The translations under genes and the position numbers were made by a program. DNA of 64,000 nucleotides from Streptomyces venezuelae (lineage in GTDB: Bacteria > Actinomycetota > Actinomycetes > Streptomycetales > Streptomycetaceae). This document shows, piece after piece, positions 9,923 through 17,474 of this stretch (positions are counted from its first letter, which is position 1; every line of letters starts with the position of its first letter). Where the stretch lies: NCBI RefSeq assembly GCF_008642295.1, contig NZ_CP029190.1, positions 1,178,001-1,242,000 on the forward strand, given 5' to 3'. Under the pieces are notes generated by a model, which searched no databases, was not told the origin of the DNA, and saw only the letters and a program-made list of their open reading frames with translations.

Positions 9923-9941
9923 GGTGGCGGACATCCGCTGA
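9904..9941 (+). repeat. Perfect 19-bp tandem duplication across a stop codon
   Basis: GGTGGCGGACATCCGCTGA occurs twice back to back (9904-9922 and 9923-9941). The first copy encodes the last residues and the stop of the enoyl reductase; the second lies just outside the gene. Confidence 0.95.
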
Positions 9942-9989
9942 GGCGGGGCCGCCGGGGGGCCGGCGAACTCCCTCTCCGCCTCGCCCGGC

Positions 9990-10667
9990 TCAGCCGGCTG
10001 CCTTCAGTGCCTTCCGGCACAGGGAGTCGGCGAGCCGGGTGGTCTCGGGAATCCGGTAGCGGGGACTGAGGGCGAGCGCGTGCGCACAGGCGTTGTCGAG
10101 CGTGACCCGGTGCCCGACGGACACATAGACCGGCTTGATGCCGTCCTGCGTACGCACGGCCCGGCCGACCTCGGTGCCGTCGTCGGCGCGGAGGGCTGCG
10201 AAGTCGCCGCGCCGCGTGCCGGGCTCCTCATGGGTGAAGGTGAACGGGTTCTTCGCCACGCCCATGGCCGGCAGCCCGGTCACCACACCGAGGTGACAGG
10301 CCAGCCCGAAGCGGCGCGGGTGGGCCAGTCCGTAGCCGTCACAGACGACCAGGTCGGGGGTGGCCGTCAGGGCGTCGAGAGCGGCCAGCACGGTGGGCAG
10401 CTCCCGGAAGGCCAGCAGCCCGGGCACGTAGGGAAAGCTGACCTGCCCGACGGCCGTGGCCTCCTCCACCACCCGGAGGGTGGCCCCGTCGATCACCACG
10501 GCCGCGGCGGCGACCAGGTCGCGCTCGTCGTCGTACGCGACGTCGACCCCGGCGACGAGCCCCTGCCCGACGGGCGGACCGGCCTCGCCGAAAACGACAC
10601 GACTCCGCAGTTCGTCCTGTATCGCCCGGGCCTCGGCCTCGTCGGCGGGGGTCTTCACGCTCGTCAT
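9990..10667 (-). CDS. nfi: Endonuclease V (deoxyinosine 3'-endonuclease)
   Basis: A 225-residue DNA repair nuclease that cuts 3' to deoxyinosine and other damaged bases. The metal-binding AGVDVAYDD motif (Asp42), the FREL segment, and the VVCDGYGLAHPRRFGLACHLG motif with the second catalytic Asp are all present and correctly ordered. GLPAMGVAKNPF is also typical. It starts at ATG 10667, divergent from a YciI-type gene only 26 bp away, so the two promoters must overlap each other or the coding regions. Confidence 0.95.
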   Translation of the reverse strand: MTSVKTPADEAEARAIQDELRSRVVFGEAGPPVGQGLVAGVDVAYDDERDLVAAAAVVIDGATLRVVEEATAVGQVSFPYVPGLLAFRELPTVLAALDALTATPDLVVCDGYGLAHPRRFGLACHLGVVTGLPAMGVAKNPFTFTHEEPGTRRGDFAALRADDGTEVGRAVRTQDGIKPVYVSVGHRVTLDNACAHALALSPRYRIPETTRLADSLCRKALKAAG

Positions 10668-10693
10668 GATGCTCCGAGAGTAGCCTGACGATC

Positions 10694-10990
10694 ATGTTCG
10701 TAATGGAGCTGACCTACACCGCGCCCGTCGAAGCCGTGGACGACGAGATGGACGCGCACATCGCCTGGCTGAACGGCTACTACGCGGCGGGCATCTTCCT
10801 CGCCTCGGGCCGCAAGGTCCCGCGGGACGGCGGCATCATCCTGGCGGGCGGGGTCTCCCGCGCGGAAATCGAGAAGATCGCGGCGGAGGACCCCTTCGTG
10901 GAGGCGGGCGTCTGCGCCTACCGCATCACCGAATTCATCGCGACGAAGACGTCGGCGGACCTGGCGACGGTACGGGAGACGGCACGGTAG
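10694..10990 (+). CDS. YciI family protein
   Basis: A 98-residue protein of the YciI/dimeric alpha-beta barrel family. The pattern MELTYTAPVEAVDDEMDAHIAWLNGYYAAGIF, then SGRKVPRDGGIILA, then a DPFVEAGVCAYRITEF C-terminal strand matches YciI-like proteins, including the His of the DAHIAWL helix. Enzymatic function is unproven for most members. It diverges from endonuclease V by 26 bp. Confidence 0.88.
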   Translation: MFVMELTYTAPVEAVDDEMDAHIAWLNGYYAAGIFLASGRKVPRDGGIILAGGVSRAEIEKIAAEDPFVEAGVCAYRITEFIATKTSADLATVRETAR

Positions 10991-11072
10991 GAGCGCGGGG
11001 CTGGCGGACAGCCCGTGGCAGGAATCGAATCCCCGCTGGGAGGGACCGGACGAGCAGGGCTAACGTGCTCGT

Positions 11073-12128
11073 ATGACGTGGCGGGGACCGATGTACCGGG
11101 TGGTCGACGGAGAGAGAATCGACGGGGTGTGGCGCCATGTCTGGCGTCGCGGGTGGAGCGGCTCCTATTACGTCGAGGATCTGCTCGTCTACGCGGACGG
11201 AGCCATCGGCTCCCCCGAGCTCACCGATATGGCGGGCCTGAAACGCCAGTTGGCCTCCGGCCGGATCTCCCCGACGGATCCCACCGTGCACGACCTGCCG
11301 GCCGAGCCGTCGAAATGGCGGTCCCGCCGGAGTGAGCCCCTCACCCGCGAAGGGTTCATGTCCGAGATCGCCGACCGGATCCAGACCCTCAACGGCCGCC
11401 CGACCAGCGCGGACCGTTGCTGGGACGCGATCCGCCGCTACCGGGACGACCCCTCGGAGTCCCACCGCCTCGCGTTGCGCGAGGCGTACTTGAAGGTCCC
11501 GCCGCATCGCCGCATCTACGTCCTCGGCGATATGGACCTCCAGGACCGCCCCCTGCGCGTCCTCTCGACGGACATCGGACGGCCCGTCGACGGCGACGGC
11601 CCGGTGGTCACGGCGTTCATGCACCAGCAGACGCTCGACTACTTCATCCGCGCCGACGGATCGGCAACCGCCGAACGGCTCCGGTACGCCGACGCCGACG
11701 CCGACGATCCCATCGTTGCCACCATCACGCTCAACGAACAGACCTACCCCCAGGGCTGGCCCGAGACGCTCGGCCTGTTCGTCCTGCGCAATGAATACCC
11801 GTCGACCGTCGTCGTCGACGGGCAGACACATCCGTCCGTGGACGAGGCCTACACCGCCCTGACCCATGGACTCTCCCAACCGTCCGCCGTGCGCCTCGCC
11901 GTGATGACGGATCTCCTCCGGGCGAAGTTCACCCAGCACCCGGATCTGGCGGCGGTCCTTCTGTCCACCGGAGAGGCGAGGTTGAGCTACACGGGCAGCT
12001 CCGCGTCCCCGTTCTGGCGGGACGCCCCCGACGGCCGCAACTGGCTGGGCCGCCTCCTCGAACTCGTCCGCTCCGAGCTGTTCGCCCGGTCCCTCCGCGA
12101 GTCGCCGGACGACCTGGTCCCTTCATAG
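11073..12128 (+). CDS. NADAR domain protein with additional N-terminal domain
   Basis: A 351-residue protein in at least two parts. The C-terminal section (about 235-340) reads NEYPSTVVVDGQTHPSVDEAY, then LLSTGEARLSYTGS, then GRNWLGRLLELVRSEL. This is the NADAR/YbiA arrangement, where the family hydrolyses N-glycosidic bonds in riboflavin intermediates or removes ADP-ribose from guanine. The N-terminal section (about 1-70, MYRVVDGERIDGVWRHVWRRGW with a Tyr-rich strand) is a separate small domain seen ahead of NADAR in actinobacteria, of unknown function. The middle section (about 95-230) has no assignment I can support. No DarT-like ADP-ribosyltransferase is adjacent, so a toxin-antitoxin role is not shown. 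It stands alone between a YciI gene and a convergent secreted protein gene 26 bp away. Confidence 0.8.
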   Translation: MTWRGPMYRVVDGERIDGVWRHVWRRGWSGSYYVEDLLVYADGAIGSPELTDMAGLKRQLASGRISPTDPTVHDLPAEPSKWRSRRSEPLTREGFMSEIADRIQTLNGRPTSADRCWDAIRRYRDDPSESHRLALREAYLKVPPHRRIYVLGDMDLQDRPLRVLSTDIGRPVDGDGPVVTAFMHQQTLDYFIRADGSATAERLRYADADADDPIVATITLNEQTYPQGWPETLGLFVLRNEYPSTVVVDGQTHPSVDEAYTALTHGLSQPSAVRLAVMTDLLRAKFTQHPDLAAVLLSTGEARLSYTGSSASPFWRDAPDGRNWLGRLLELVRSELFARSLRESPDDLVPS

Positions 12129-12154
12129 CCGCAGGTCGCCCACATCCGGCCCGC

Positions 12155-13240
12155 TCAGTTCCCCTCCAGCCTCCCCACCCGTCCCTTCTCCCCCGCCGCC
12201 CAGCAGGCCGTCACGCCCGCGCAGTCGACGGTGTCGAACGAGCCGGGGTCGAGTGACCGCCAGGTCGCACCGGCGTCCCAGGTCACGTCCGTGCCTGTCG
12301 GACCCACCGCCAGCGCAACCGAGGGGAGCAACGGCACCCAGGCCACCCCCGAGCGGTAGGCCGCCGGGCCAGCCTTCGACGGCCGCCACGTCCGGCCGCC
12401 GTCCGCCGAGACCGCCGCAGCCTGCGGCGACGGCTGGCCCGTACGGTAATCGCCGCCCACCGCAAGACCGTGGGAGCGGTCGCGGAAGGCCAGTCCGAAC
12501 ACCCCCCGGGCCGGCTCCCCGGCCGGCACCGGCGCGTCGGTCACCGTCCACGTCAGCCCCCGGTCTCCCGAGTGCATGATCCGGGCGACCGCGCCGCCGC
12601 CGGTGGCCAGCCACACGTCCCGCGGCCCGGCGCTCACCAGGCACTGGCCACTCGCCGCGAAACCCGCCTCGCCCGGCAGGGCGTCCGGCATCCCGGTGTT
12701 CGGGAGCACCCGCCAGTTGCGGCCCCCGTCGTCCGTCGACAGGATCCGGAACCTGCCCTCCACGGGATCGCTCATGGCGAGTCCGTGCCGCTGGTCGAAG
12801 AAGGTCAGGCAGTCGTAGAAGGCCCGCGGATCGGGGTTGCGGAAGGTCTCGGTCCAGCTCGCGCCACCGTCCTCGGTGCGGAAGATCCGCGAGTCCTCGC
12901 CCTCTCCGATGGACAGGGCGACCGCCCGCCGCGCGTCGAAGGCCTCGATGTCGCGGAGCTCCAGCCCCGCCGCGGCCGGCGGCGAGACGTTCCGCCAGCT
13001 GCGCCCGCCGTCCACCGTGCGCAGCACGGTGCCCTTCGAGCCGGACACCCAGGCCGTGGTGCGGCTCACCGCCGCCAGTCCGCGGAAGCGGGCATCCGTG
13101 CCGGTGTCCTTCAGCGCCCACCCGACGCCGGGAAAGCCATCACGCGTCTGCCCGTACGCATGCCCCTGCGCCGGTGCCGCCGACAGCCCCAGCGCGAGCA
13201 TTGCCGCGCACATGCCAATCCCCACTCCGAAACGTCTCAT
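12155..13240 (-). CDS. Secreted BNR/sialidase-like beta-propeller protein
   Basis: A 361-residue protein with a Sec signal peptide (about 1-28, MRRFGVGIGMCAAMLALGLSAAPAQGHA). The rest repeats a motif of the BNR/Asp-box type, for example TVDGGRSWRNV, TEDGGASWTET, STDDGGRNWRV, SGDRGLTWTV, SADGGRTWRP and DAGATWRSL, so about six to seven blades of a propeller like those of exo-alpha-sialidases and the HCF136 photosystem assembly factor. The catalytic Arg triad of sialidases is not evident, so sialidase activity should not be assumed. The ATG at 13240 was chosen because it begins the signal peptide. It is divergent from the SsgA-like gene. Confidence 0.85.
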   Translation of the reverse strand: MRRFGVGIGMCAAMLALGLSAAPAQGHAYGQTRDGFPGVGWALKDTGTDARFRGLAAVSRTTAWVSGSKGTVLRTVDGGRSWRNVSPPAAAGLELRDIEAFDARRAVALSIGEGEDSRIFRTEDGGASWTETFRNPDPRAFYDCLTFFDQRHGLAMSDPVEGRFRILSTDDGGRNWRVLPNTGMPDALPGEAGFAASGQCLVSAGPRDVWLATGGGAVARIMHSGDRGLTWTVTDAPVPAGEPARGVFGLAFRDRSHGLAVGGDYRTGQPSPQAAAVSADGGRTWRPSKAGPAAYRSGVAWVPLLPSVALAVGPTGTDVTWDAGATWRSLDPGSFDTVDCAGVTACWAAGEKGRVGRLEGN

Positions 13241-13597
13241 GGCGCCGGAAGCTAACGCACCCCGAGATCGCCGTCCAGGGTGCCTCCACCGCGCTCCCCG
13301 TACGCCCAAATGGGGGTCGAGAGCCTCGCCTTGGGCCTCTGGAGTGAGCACGAATCAGCCGTAATGCGATCACTTGGAAAGCCCGCGACAGCCGCCCCCA
13401 CACCCACGCATACCCTTCCCTCGCAGCCCGCACCCCACCCCCACCGATCACTCTGTGCGATCACACGGTCTGGATCCGGCCAATCGGTGACACAGGTCAC
13501 TCATCTCCCCCTGCACGGATCCGGCCGATCCAGCGTCTATCCGGATGCCGGGCCCCCACCCCAGCCCGCAACCCGATCCGCAGCAAGGGAGCGAGCC
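13241..13597. promoter_or_regulatory. 357-bp divergent intergenic region upstream of the SsgA-like gene
   Basis: No gene is seen here. The region contains the perfect inverted repeat GTGAC-ACAG-GTCAC (13487-13500), two GATCAC elements near 13446 and 13460, and two copies of GGATCCGGCC near 13472 and 13517. It also carries a weak AAGGGA ribosome site ahead of the TTG start at 13598. Its length and repeat content suggest regulated expression of the sporulation gene, but no promoter boxes can be assigned with confidence. Confidence 0.5.
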
Positions 13598-14014
13598 TTG
13601 ATCACCGTTATCGAGCAGACCGTAGAGGCCCGTCTGGTCGCCACCGCGCCGAAGGTCGAGACCGTTCCCGTCACTCTCTGCTACGACCGCGCGGATCCGT
13701 TCGCCATGCGCATGGCCTTCCCCGCCCCCGCGACCCTGGAGGGGATCGAGGTGTCGTGGACCTTCGCCCGCGACCTCCTGGAAGCGGGTCTGGACCGCCC
13801 GTCCGGGTACGGGGACGTACGCGTCCGGCCGTACGAAACGGGGCGCACCGTGATCGAGTTCCACGCCCCCGAAGGCGTCGCAATCGTTCTGCTGGCCAGC
13901 GCCGACCTGCGGCACTTCCTGGACCGCTCCTGCTCGGTGGTCCCGCCCGGCCTCGAGCACCTCTACCTCGACGTGGACCACAGCCTGGCCGAGCTCATGC
14001 GCGGCTCCTGCTGA
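13598..14014 (+). CDS. SsgA-like sporulation and cell-division regulator (SALP)
   Basis: A 138-residue protein starting at TTG 13598 (MITVIEQTVEARLVA), preceded by AAGGGAGCG. The sequence VPVTLCYDRADPFAMRMAFP, then VSWTFARDLLEAGLDRPSGYGDVRVRP, then VPPGLEHLYLDVDHSLAELM is characteristic of the SsgA-like family, found only in sporulating actinomycetes. Members act in septum-site selection, peptidoglycan maintenance or spore-wall assembly. It is closest in layout to short SALPs such as SsgB, but which paralogue it is cannot be decided here. It is preceded by a long regulatory gap and followed by an ABC-F gene. Confidence 0.92.
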   Translation: MITVIEQTVEARLVATAPKVETVPVTLCYDRADPFAMRMAFPAPATLEGIEVSWTFARDLLEAGLDRPSGYGDVRVRPYETGRTVIEFHAPEGVAIVLLASADLRHFLDRSCSVVPPGLEHLYLDVDHSLAELMRGSC

Positions 14015-14046
14015 CACCCCACCCGCACCCCCCTGAGATAAACCCT

Positions 14047-14199
14047 TTGCGAGCGCCCCAGGCCTGACCTAACTTCGAAGACGCCCCATTGCCGTCGATC
14101 GGAGCAGGACATTGCTCTTCTGAGGTTCGAGACACCCACCATCCATCCGCGGTGTCTCCCCACGTTGCAGCTCACCATTCACGCAACCTGGAGGCCTCC
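14047..14199 (+). promoter_or_regulatory. Promoter and structured leader of the ABC-F gene
   Basis: TTGCGA (14047-14052) and TAACTT (14070-14075) are 17 bp apart, giving a leader of about 118 bases. The leader can form GAGCA-N6-TGCTC (14102-14117) and GAGACACC-N14-GGTGTCTC (14129-14136 with 14151-14158), then has GGAGG at 14190 before the ATG. Structured leaders of this type often control antibiotic-resistance ABC-F genes by attenuation. That role here is inference. Confidence 0.5.
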
Positions 14200-15849
14200 A
14201 TGAGTCATGCCCCCTCTTTTGTCACCTGCTCCCGCCTCGCCTTCGACTGGCCCGACGGAACCCCCGTCTTCGAGGATCTCGATCTCGCCATCGGCCCCGG
14301 CCGCACCGGTCTGATCGGCCTCAACGGCTGTGGCAAGTCGACCCTGTTGAAGCTCGTCGCCGGTGAACTCCAGCCCTCCGACGGTCAGATCGCGGCGGCC
14401 GGCACCATCGGCCACCTCCCCCAGGGCACCATCCTCGACACCGCACTGCGGGTGGACGAGGTCCTGGGCATCGCGGCCACCCGGGCCGCCCTGCACGCCA
14501 TCGAGGCGGGCGAGGCGACCGAGGCGAACTTCGCGGCCGTCGGCGACGACTGGGACGTGGAAGAGCGCGCCCATGCCATGCTCGACCGGCTGGGCCTGGG
14601 CCGGATCGGGCTCGACCGTACGGTCGGCGACCTGTCCGGCGGCGAGTCCGTACTCCTGCGGCTCGCTTCCCTGCTCCTCGCCCGCCCCGACGTCCTGCTG
14701 CTCGACGAACCGACCAACAACCTGGACCTGCGGGCCCGGCGGCGGCTGTACGACGCCGTGGAGTCCTGGTCCGGAGTGATGGTCGTGGTCAGCCACGACC
14801 GGGAGCTGCTGGAACGGGTCGACCAGATCGCCGAGCTGCGCGAGGGTGAGGTCCGCTGGTACGGCGGGAACTTCACGGCGTACGAGGAGATCGTCGCGGC
14901 CGAGCAGGAAACGGCCGAACGGATGGTCCGGGTCGCGGAGGCCGACGTACAGCGGCAGAAGCGCGAACTGGCCGACGCCCACGTCAAGCTGGCCCGGCGG
15001 AAGCGCTACGGCCAGAAGATGTTCGAGACCAAGCGCGAGCCCAAGATCGTGATGAATGCGCGCAAGCGGGCCGCCCAGGAGTCGGCCGGCAAGCACCGCA
15101 TCATGCACACCGAGAAACTGGCAGAGGCCCGGGAGCGGCTCGACCAGGCCGTCGAGGCGGTCCGGGACGACGACGAAATCCGGATCGAACTGCCGGCCAC
15201 CCGGGTGCCGGCGGGGCGGAACGTCCTGACCCTGCGCGAGCTGGTGCTCGCGCACGGGGGCGGCGTACCGGTGGTTCCCGGCGAGCTGGACCTGCGCGGG
15301 CCGGAGCGGATCGCCCTGGTCGGCCGGAACGGATCGGGCAAGACCACCCTGCTGCGCACGATCGCGGGGCTGCTCCCGGCCGCCGCCGGGGAGGCGGTCG
15401 GCCACGTTCCGGCGCGGTTCCTGCCGCAGCGGCTGGATGTGCTGGACGACGGGCTGTCGGTGGTGGAGAACGTGGCGCGGTTCGCGCCGGAGGCCACCAA
15501 CAACCGGATCAGGGCGCGCCTGGCGCACTTCCTCTTCCGGGGCGCCCGGGCGGACCAGCCGGCGGGCACCCTGTCCGGCGGCGAACGGTTCCGGGCGGCG
15601 CTGGCGGCACTGCTGCTGGCGGAGCCGGCTCCGCAGCTGCTGATGCTGGACGAGCCGACGAACAACCTGGATCTGGCGAGCGTGCGGCAGCTGACCGATG
15701 CGCTGGAGTCGTACGAGGGGGCGCTCGTGGTGGCCAGCCACGATGTGCCGTTCCTGGAGTCGATCGGCATCACGCGGTGGCTGCTGCTCGACGGTGAGCT
15801 GCGGCCGACCACGGCGGCGGAGGTACGCGCAGCCATGTGGCACGACTGA
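14200..15849 (+). CDS. ABC-F family ATP-binding cassette protein
   Basis: A 549-residue protein with two ABC ATPase domains and no membrane spans, so an ABC-F translation factor or ribosome-protection protein rather than a transporter. Domain 1 has Walker A GLNGCGKST (near residue 47), signature LSGGES and Walker B VLLLDEPTNNLDL. Domain 2 has GRNGSGKTT, LSGGERF and LLMLDEPTNNLDL. A charged helical linker with many Arg/Lys residues (about 245-340) lies between them. Members act on the ribosome and include self-resistance factors to macrolides, lincosamides and streptogramins, or general translation factors. It was assigned the ATG at 14200 because of GGAGG just upstream. Confidence 0.92.
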   Translation: MSHAPSFVTCSRLAFDWPDGTPVFEDLDLAIGPGRTGLIGLNGCGKSTLLKLVAGELQPSDGQIAAAGTIGHLPQGTILDTALRVDEVLGIAATRAALHAIEAGEATEANFAAVGDDWDVEERAHAMLDRLGLGRIGLDRTVGDLSGGESVLLRLASLLLARPDVLLLDEPTNNLDLRARRRLYDAVESWSGVMVVVSHDRELLERVDQIAELREGEVRWYGGNFTAYEEIVAAEQETAERMVRVAEADVQRQKRELADAHVKLARRKRYGQKMFETKREPKIVMNARKRAAQESAGKHRIMHTEKLAEARERLDQAVEAVRDDDEIRIELPATRVPAGRNVLTLRELVLAHGGGVPVVPGELDLRGPERIALVGRNGSGKTTLLRTIAGLLPAAAGEAVGHVPARFLPQRLDVLDDGLSVVENVARFAPEATNNRIRARLAHFLFRGARADQPAGTLSGGERFRAALAALLLAEPAPQLLMLDEPTNNLDLASVRQLTDALESYEGALVVASHDVPFLESIGITRWLLLDGELRPTTAAEVRAAMWHD

Positions 15850-15886
15850 CCGGGCAGCAGACCCGGAACTCAGGCACGACGGATGA

Positions 15887-15930
15887 GCCCCTTCCGGCCG
15901 GAAGGGGCCGTCCGGACGTGTCTTATTTTC
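15887..15930 (+). terminator. Palindromic terminator after the ABC-F gene
   Basis: A 22-base perfect self-complementary palindrome (15887-15908, centred on CCGG|CCGG, arms beginning GCCCCTTCCGG) is followed at once by CGTCCGGACG (15909-15918) and a T-rich stretch ending near 15930. It is well placed to end ABC-F transcription before the desaturase operator. Confidence 0.75.
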
Positions 15931-16023
15931 GTTGCCCGGGACAGCCCCCCACCTGCATACATAACCGGATGTAACAGCCCATGGCGGCGGTCCGGGCTTG
16001 GCTGGTCTTCACGCCGCGCTTAA

Positions 16024-16055
16024 CCTACGGGTTCGTAGGCTACGGAACCGTAGGT
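16024..16055 (+). promoter_or_regulatory. Double palindromic operator upstream of the acyl-ACP desaturase
   Basis: Two adjacent inverted repeats: CCTACG-N4-CGTAGG (16024-16039) and CTACGG-AA-CCGTAG (16040-16053). The outer arms ACCTACGG (16023-16030) and CCGTAGGT (16048-16055) also pair. The layout looks like a TetR-family operator bound by two dimers. It lies 28-60 bp before the GTG start of the desaturase, consistent with repression. The regulator is not encoded in the immediate neighbourhood. Confidence 0.7.
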
Positions 16056-16082
16056 AATTCGCTTGTCCCCCAGGAGCCACCC

Positions 16083-17054
16083 GTGACGATCACCTCTCCC
16101 CACCTCGGCAGCTCGGAGGCGTGGACCGACGCCAAACTGCTGTACGCGCTGGAAGAGGTGGTTGAGAAGGAGCTCAACCGCCACCTGAAGATCACCAAGG
16201 ACTGGATGCCGCACGAGTACGTGCCGTGGAGCGACGGCCGTAACTTCCCCGGCTTCTTCGAGGACGGGGAGGCCTGGGACCCCAGCCAGTCCAAGGTGAC
16301 CGACATCGGCAAGATCGCGCTGGTGGTGAACCTCCTCACCGAGGACAACCTGCCCAGCTACCACCACGAGATCGCCACCCTCTTCGGCCGCAACGGCGCC
16401 TGGGGCACCTGGGTGCACCGGTGGACCGCGGAGGAGGGCCGGCACGGCATCGTGATGCGCGACTACCTGCTGGCCTCGCGCGCCGTGGACCCGGACAAGC
16501 TGGAAGCGTTCCGGATGCAGCACATGTCGGAGGGCTTCGAGTCCGACAACCGGCACTCGATGCTGCACTCGGTCGCGTACGTGGCCTTCCAGGAGCTCGC
16601 CACCCGCATCTCGCACCGGAACACCGGCCACCAGTCCGGCGACCCCGTGTGCGACCGGATGCTCGCGCGCATCGCGGCCGACGAGAACCTGCACATGATC
16701 TTCTACCGCAACCTGCTCGGGGCGGCCTTCGAGATCGCCCCCGACCTCACCATGCAGGCCGTGCGCGACGTGGTCGTCAACTTCCGGATGCCCGGACACG
16801 GCATGCCCGGCTTCGAGCGGATGGCCGCGCAGATGGCGATCGGCGGGGTCTACAACCTGCGGATCCACCACGACGACGTGCTGAGCCCGGTCCTCCGCTT
16901 CCTGAAGGTCATGGAGATCGACGGCCTCGGTCCGGAGGGCCAGCAGGCCCAGGACGAGCTCGGACTGTTCATGAACGGCCTGGACGCGGAGGCGCGCAAG
17001 CTCGACGAGAAGCTGGCCGCCCGGGCGGCCCGCATCGCGGCCCGCAAGGCCTGA
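16083..17054 (+). CDS. Acyl-[acyl-carrier-protein] desaturase (di-iron, DesA type)
   Basis: A 323-residue soluble di-iron desaturase that inserts a double bond into saturated acyl-ACP (or acyl-CoA). Iron ligand regions are visible: LLTEDNLPSYH (Glu87), TAEEGRHG (Glu117/118, His121), FQELATRISH (Glu171) and AADENLHMIF (Glu201, His204). The length matches mycobacterial DesA1/DesA2 and the Streptomyces homologues. The GTG at 16083 is preceded by CAGGAG. It is monocistronic between a palindromic operator and a strong hairpin terminator, so its expression is probably tuned to membrane fluidity or fatty-acid supply through that operator. Confidence 0.95.
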   Translation: MTITSPHLGSSEAWTDAKLLYALEEVVEKELNRHLKITKDWMPHEYVPWSDGRNFPGFFEDGEAWDPSQSKVTDIGKIALVVNLLTEDNLPSYHHEIATLFGRNGAWGTWVHRWTAEEGRHGIVMRDYLLASRAVDPDKLEAFRMQHMSEGFESDNRHSMLHSVAYVAFQELATRISHRNTGHQSGDPVCDRMLARIAADENLHMIFYRNLLGAAFEIAPDLTMQAVRDVVVNFRMPGHGMPGFERMAAQMAIGGVYNLRIHHDDVLSPVLRFLKVMEIDGLGPEGQQAQDELGLFMNGLDAEARKLDEKLAARAARIAARKA

Positions 17055-17101
17055 TGCGAAGGCCTGAGGCGAAGCCCTGAGGCGAGGGCGAGCGACGGTG
17101 A

Positions 17102-17130
17102 TGCCTGGCAGAGCGATGCTCTGCCAGGCA
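17102..17130. terminator. Hairpin terminator between convergent desaturase and WhiB-like genes
   Basis: A perfect 13-bp stem, TGCCTGGCAGAGC (17102-17114) with its complement at 17118-17130 and a 3-base loop. It ends 5 bp before the WhiB-like stop on the other strand, so it may serve both. Confidence 0.8.
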
Positions 17131-17135
17131 TTGCG

Positions 17136-17381
17136 CTAGCGGGGGCGGAGGGAGGAGCGTTCGCGTTCGGACAAGCCGCCCCAGACGCCGAAGCGCTCGT
17201 CGTTGGCCAGCGCGTACTCCAGGCAGCCCGCCCGTCCCTCGCACGCACCGCACAGCCTCTTCGCGTCCCGCAGGGACGTTCCCGGCTCCGGGAAGAAGAA
17301 GTCGGCGCCCGTCTCGGCGCACAGGGCGAGTTCGTACCAGGCAGCGGCAGCTGCCCCCACAGCGATTGTGTTCATGGACAT
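17136..17381 (-). CDS. WhiB-like iron-sulphur transcriptional regulator
   Basis: An 81-residue protein with the four invariant cluster cysteines, Cys21, Cys44, Cys47 and Cys53 (spacing C-X22-C-X2-C-X5-C), followed by the GVWGG turn (65-69) and a basic C-terminal tail. The family binds a [4Fe-4S] cluster and acts with sigma factors in development, redox sensing or antibiotic resistance. The short N-terminus and compact tail resemble the general WblE/WhiB class, but the exact paralogue is not certain. The first ATG (17381) was preferred over the one two codons later because GAGG lies about 10 bases upstream. It is convergent with the desaturase. Confidence 0.93.
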   Translation of the reverse strand: MSMNTIAVGAAAAAWYELALCAETGADFFFPEPGTSLRDAKRLCGACEGRAGCLEYALANDERFGVWGGLSERERSSLRPR

Positions 17382-17474
17382 GCGCAGATCCTCACCATCG
17401 CCGATGTACGTCCGATCAACGACTGATCAACACGCGTTCACGGTGGCCGGTGGCCGGTGGCGGCGGCGGGCTTG

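Noticed and set aside
11073..12128. NADAR-DarT toxin-antitoxin pair
   Set aside because: Neither neighbour (a YciI protein, a secreted beta-propeller) is an ADP-ribosyltransferase.
12155..13240. Active exo-alpha-sialidase
   Set aside because: Asp-box repeats are clear, but the catalytic Arg triad and Tyr/Glu pair of sialidases are not identified.
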